Source: Synergistaceae bacterium (GTDB lineage: Bacteria; Synergistota; Synergistia; Synergistales; Aminobacteriaceae). Taken from it: a stretch of DNA of 6,724 nucleotides. Shown one piece after another: positions 5,385 to 6,724 of this stretch. The DNA is taken from contig JAISWV010000382.1 of assembly GCA_031270755.1 (NCBI GenBank), forward strand, positions 1-6,724, in the 5' to 3' direction. The position numbers and the translations under genes were made by a program. The notes beneath the pieces are model-generated. The model saw only the letters and a program-made list of their open reading frames with translations. It was not told the origin of the DNA and searched no databases. Numbering within the stretch: the first letter of the stretch is position 1; every line of letters begins with the position of its first letter.

Positions 5385-6461
5385 ATGCTGCGCAGCCTGA
5401 AGGGTATTCCCGTACGCATCGTCGTCACCGGAGCCAGAGGGAAGAGCAGCGTGACGCGCCTCTTACACGCCGGTTTTACGGCGTGCGGCCTCGTTTCTTA
5501 CGCGCGCGTCACGGGAGTGATCCCGAGAGAGCTCTCGCCGGCGGGAGAACGCCCCATCCGGCGTACGTCTCCAGCCCATATACGGGAGATGCTCTGGTGG
5601 ATGACGCAGGTCCCGCCGGAAACCCAGGCACTCGTCGTCGAGAACAGCGCGGTGCACCCCGATCTGCAGCGCTTCGCCCCCGATCTCGTCTCTCCTGTTC
5701 TGATGGTGTGGACGACGCTGCGCACGGATCACGGAGAGGTGTGGGGCCCCACCCGCGAGGGCGCGGCAAGAGCGCTTTTGCGCGGCATTCCTCGGGGCGT
5801 TCCTGTGGCAGGGGGCGGGGAGCTGAACATTCCTCGACTCCTCGCCCTGTTCAGAGCCAACGATAATCCTTTGTACACTCTTTCTTCCGGTTTTCTTTGC
5901 CCCTCTCACGACGCCGAAAACCTGTCCCTCGCCAGGCTGGTTCTGGAATTATGCAACAGCGGCATTGCCCCGTTTTCCCTGGACATCGGGCGGGCCGTGC
6001 GGGCCATGTCCGAACTTCCTCCCGACATCGCGGATTTTCGCGTCCTGCACAGCGGAACGGACGAGCTGGCCGCGGCGTTCTCCGCCAACGACACGGAAAG
6101 CACGGCGCGTCTTTTCGCTGAAACCGGCTGGGCTCCCAAGGAAACCACCTTGCTCTACCATCACCGCCCCGACCGGCACGCGCGGCTCGAAAATTTCCTG
6201 CCCTGGATCGAGAGTCGTCCCTGGAAAAAGAAACTCTTCACGCGCACCGGGCGGCCCGTGTTTTTTCCCAAAAAAACCTTTTCAAAAAAAAACATTGAAT
6301 GGAACGACGCCATACGCGACCCCTCGACGTTCGAAGCGTGGTGGAAAGGCCGCGGGCGCGTTTTTGCGTGCGGCAACGTCGCGGGCTGGCCCATAGAGTT
6401 TTTGTATGACCGGAAAAAGGATAGCCGCTATGCACTACACTTTGATGCACAAGAACCTTGA
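5385..6461 (+). CDS. pgsB: PgsB/CapB-like Mur-ligase-type amide ligase (poly-gamma-glutamate synthase homologue)
   Basis: This 358-residue protein resembles PgsB/CapB, the ATP-dependent ligase that forms gamma-glutamyl bonds in poly-gamma-glutamate with PgsC, PgsA and PgsE at the membrane. The P-loop RIVVTGARGKSSVTRLL is at 11-27. VVENSAVHPDLQ at 84-95 matches the family 'ECMAV.P..Q' block. WTTLRTDHGEVWGPT at 109-123 matches 'TN.R.DH...MG'. DELAAAFSANDTEST at 226-240 matches the strongly typical 'AF.ANDP.ST'. LLYHHRPDRHARLENF at 256-271 corresponds to 'NNR.DR..R...F', and FACGNVAGWP at 327-336 to the closing 'G.GN..G'. All core motifs are present, although the protein is shorter than Bacillus PgsB (about 393) and divergent. 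The ribosome binding site is weak (AGGGA near 5374). The gene lies 36 bases after the decarboxylase gene. The last ~15 residues are read from DNA of different composition, so the native C-terminus may have been altered. Another amino-acid ligase role cannot be excluded. Confidence 0.85.
   Translation: MLRSLKGIPVRIVVTGARGKSSVTRLLHAGFTACGLVSYARVTGVIPRELSPAGERPIRRTSPAHIREMLWWMTQVPPETQALVVENSAVHPDLQRFAPDLVSPVLMVWTTLRTDHGEVWGPTREGAARALLRGIPRGVPVAGGGELNIPRLLALFRANDNPLYTLSSGFLCPSHDAENLSLARLVLELCNSGIAPFSLDIGRAVRAMSELPPDIADFRVLHSGTDELAAAFSANDTESTARLFAETGWAPKETTLLYHHRPDRHARLENFLPWIESRPWKKKLFTRTGRPVFFPKKTFSKKNIEWNDAIRDPSTFEAWWKGRGRVFACGNVAGWPIEFLYDRKKDSRYALHFDAQEP
6261..6293 (+). other. Homopolymer tracts and slippery site inside the PgsB-like gene
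   Basis: Within 33 bases there are runs of six T (6261-6266), seven A (6270-6276) and nine A (6284-6292). The nine-A run ends in A AAA AAC in the correct phase for a -1 slip at 6287-6293. A -1 shift would hit TGA at 6296-6298 and remove the last ~54 residues, including the GNVAG block. This could act in slippage or phase variation, or be a mutational hotspot; no downstream stimulatory structure was identified. Confidence 0.4.
6417..6421 (+). promoter_or_regulatory. Ribosome binding site for the HipA-like gene
   Basis: AAGGA lies 8 bases before ATG 6430, inside the end of the PgsB-like reading frame. It supports this ATG over the earlier in-frame ATG at 6406. Confidence 0.55.
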
Positions 6462-6724
6462 AGCCGCGGAAATTGTCATCGATGAAGCGACAGCTGCAAT
6501 CCAGAAAGTTGAGCGAATAAAGAACCTTCACCATTTGCCGATAGGCACTACAGTCAACGCAAGGGAAAATTTCAGAAAATTGCGCCGCGATTTGCTCAAT
6601 GAATTGGTGGAATGAGCGAAGTATTCCGGCGAGTCGTGTAGGTATCAAAGAAGCTCTTGCCGAGATGAGGGTTTGCTCGACGAAATTCTTACTTGAAAAG
6701 TGCAACGAGCTCAGTCTCTCTGGC
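6430..6724 (+). pseudogene. HipA-like protein, N-terminal part, frameshifted and cut by window end
   Basis: The first frame (6430-6615, 61 residues) reads MHYTLMHKN, IDEATAAIQKVERI, HHLPIGTT and LLNE, then stops. If one T at 6604/6605 is skipped, the sequence continues without a stop to the window end: WWNERSIPASRVGIKEALAE, then STKFLLEKCNELSLSG. From memory, the joined pattern 'YTL.HKN...v.id..tg.i.ki....HLPiG....LN.WW..RSIPASR.GI.eaL....LLL.....LSLSdqYW' is the start of a HipA-domain family common in gut anaerobes. Those proteins are typically 300-400 residues and often mis-annotated as excisionase. The kinase-like part would lie beyond the window. Since homology resumes exactly in the +1 frame, this is a one-base insertion: a real mutation, a sequencing error or, less likely, programmed shifting. 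G+C is about 47%, well below upstream. A HipB-like antitoxin is not seen. Confidence 0.65.

Noticed and set aside
6430..6724. Complete HipA/HipB toxin-antitoxin system
   Set aside because: Only an N-terminal, frameshifted fragment of a HipA-like protein is visible, and no small HTH antitoxin gene precedes it.

Overview
The window is a GC-rich bacterial fragment (mostly well above 50% G+C by eye) with six genes, five in the + orientation and one in the - orientation. The mix of an iron-dependent alcohol dehydrogenase, the membrane beta subunit of a sodium-pumping decarboxylase, a MATE exporter and a PgsB/CapB-like ligase suggests an anaerobic, amino-acid- or organic-acid-fermenting bacterium. 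A Synergistota-like host would fit, but this is an impression from gene content and protein style. No rRNA, tRNA or other phylogenetic marker is present to confirm it.

Layout. Bases 1-593 hold the 3' part of a homoserine O-acetyltransferase (MetX) gene whose last ~30 codons are an arginine-rich tail made of palindromic DNA. Bases 594-773 are non-coding and rich in structure: a short imperfect direct repeat, a long compound hairpin that could terminate transcription from both sides, and a 45-base imperfect palindrome. A small membrane-anchored bacterial PH-domain (DUF304-like) gene lies on the - strand at 774-1253. The 272-base divergent region 1254-1525 carries its ribosome binding site, two perfect TATAAT boxes and a weak possible + promoter. 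A MATE-family efflux transporter gene follows at 1526-2920.

From a TATAAT box at 2948 runs an apparent three-gene operon. It contains a YqhD/BdhA-type Fe alcohol dehydrogenase (3013-4194), a decarboxylase beta subunit of the OadB/GcdB/MmdB family (4221-5348) and a Mur-ligase-like PgsB/CapB homologue (5385-6461), with gaps of 26 and 36 bases. The first two fit fermentative redox balance and Na+-motive decarboxylation. No alpha, gamma or biotin-carrier subunit is present here, and the expected PgsC/PgsA genes do not directly follow PgsB.

At about base 6400 the composition drops sharply (70% G+C at 6301-6360, 47% at 6421-6660, counted by hand). A different kind of gene begins, overlapping the end of the PgsB gene. 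It is the N-terminal part of a HipA-like protein, interrupted by an apparent one-base insertion at 6604/6605 and cut by the window end. This looks like a recombination or transfer boundary.

I did not find a clearly new multi-gene system. The points most worth checking are the operon that places a lone Na+ decarboxylase subunit beside a PgsB-like ligase, the composition break with the frameshifted HipA-like gene, and the palindrome-derived tail on MetX.
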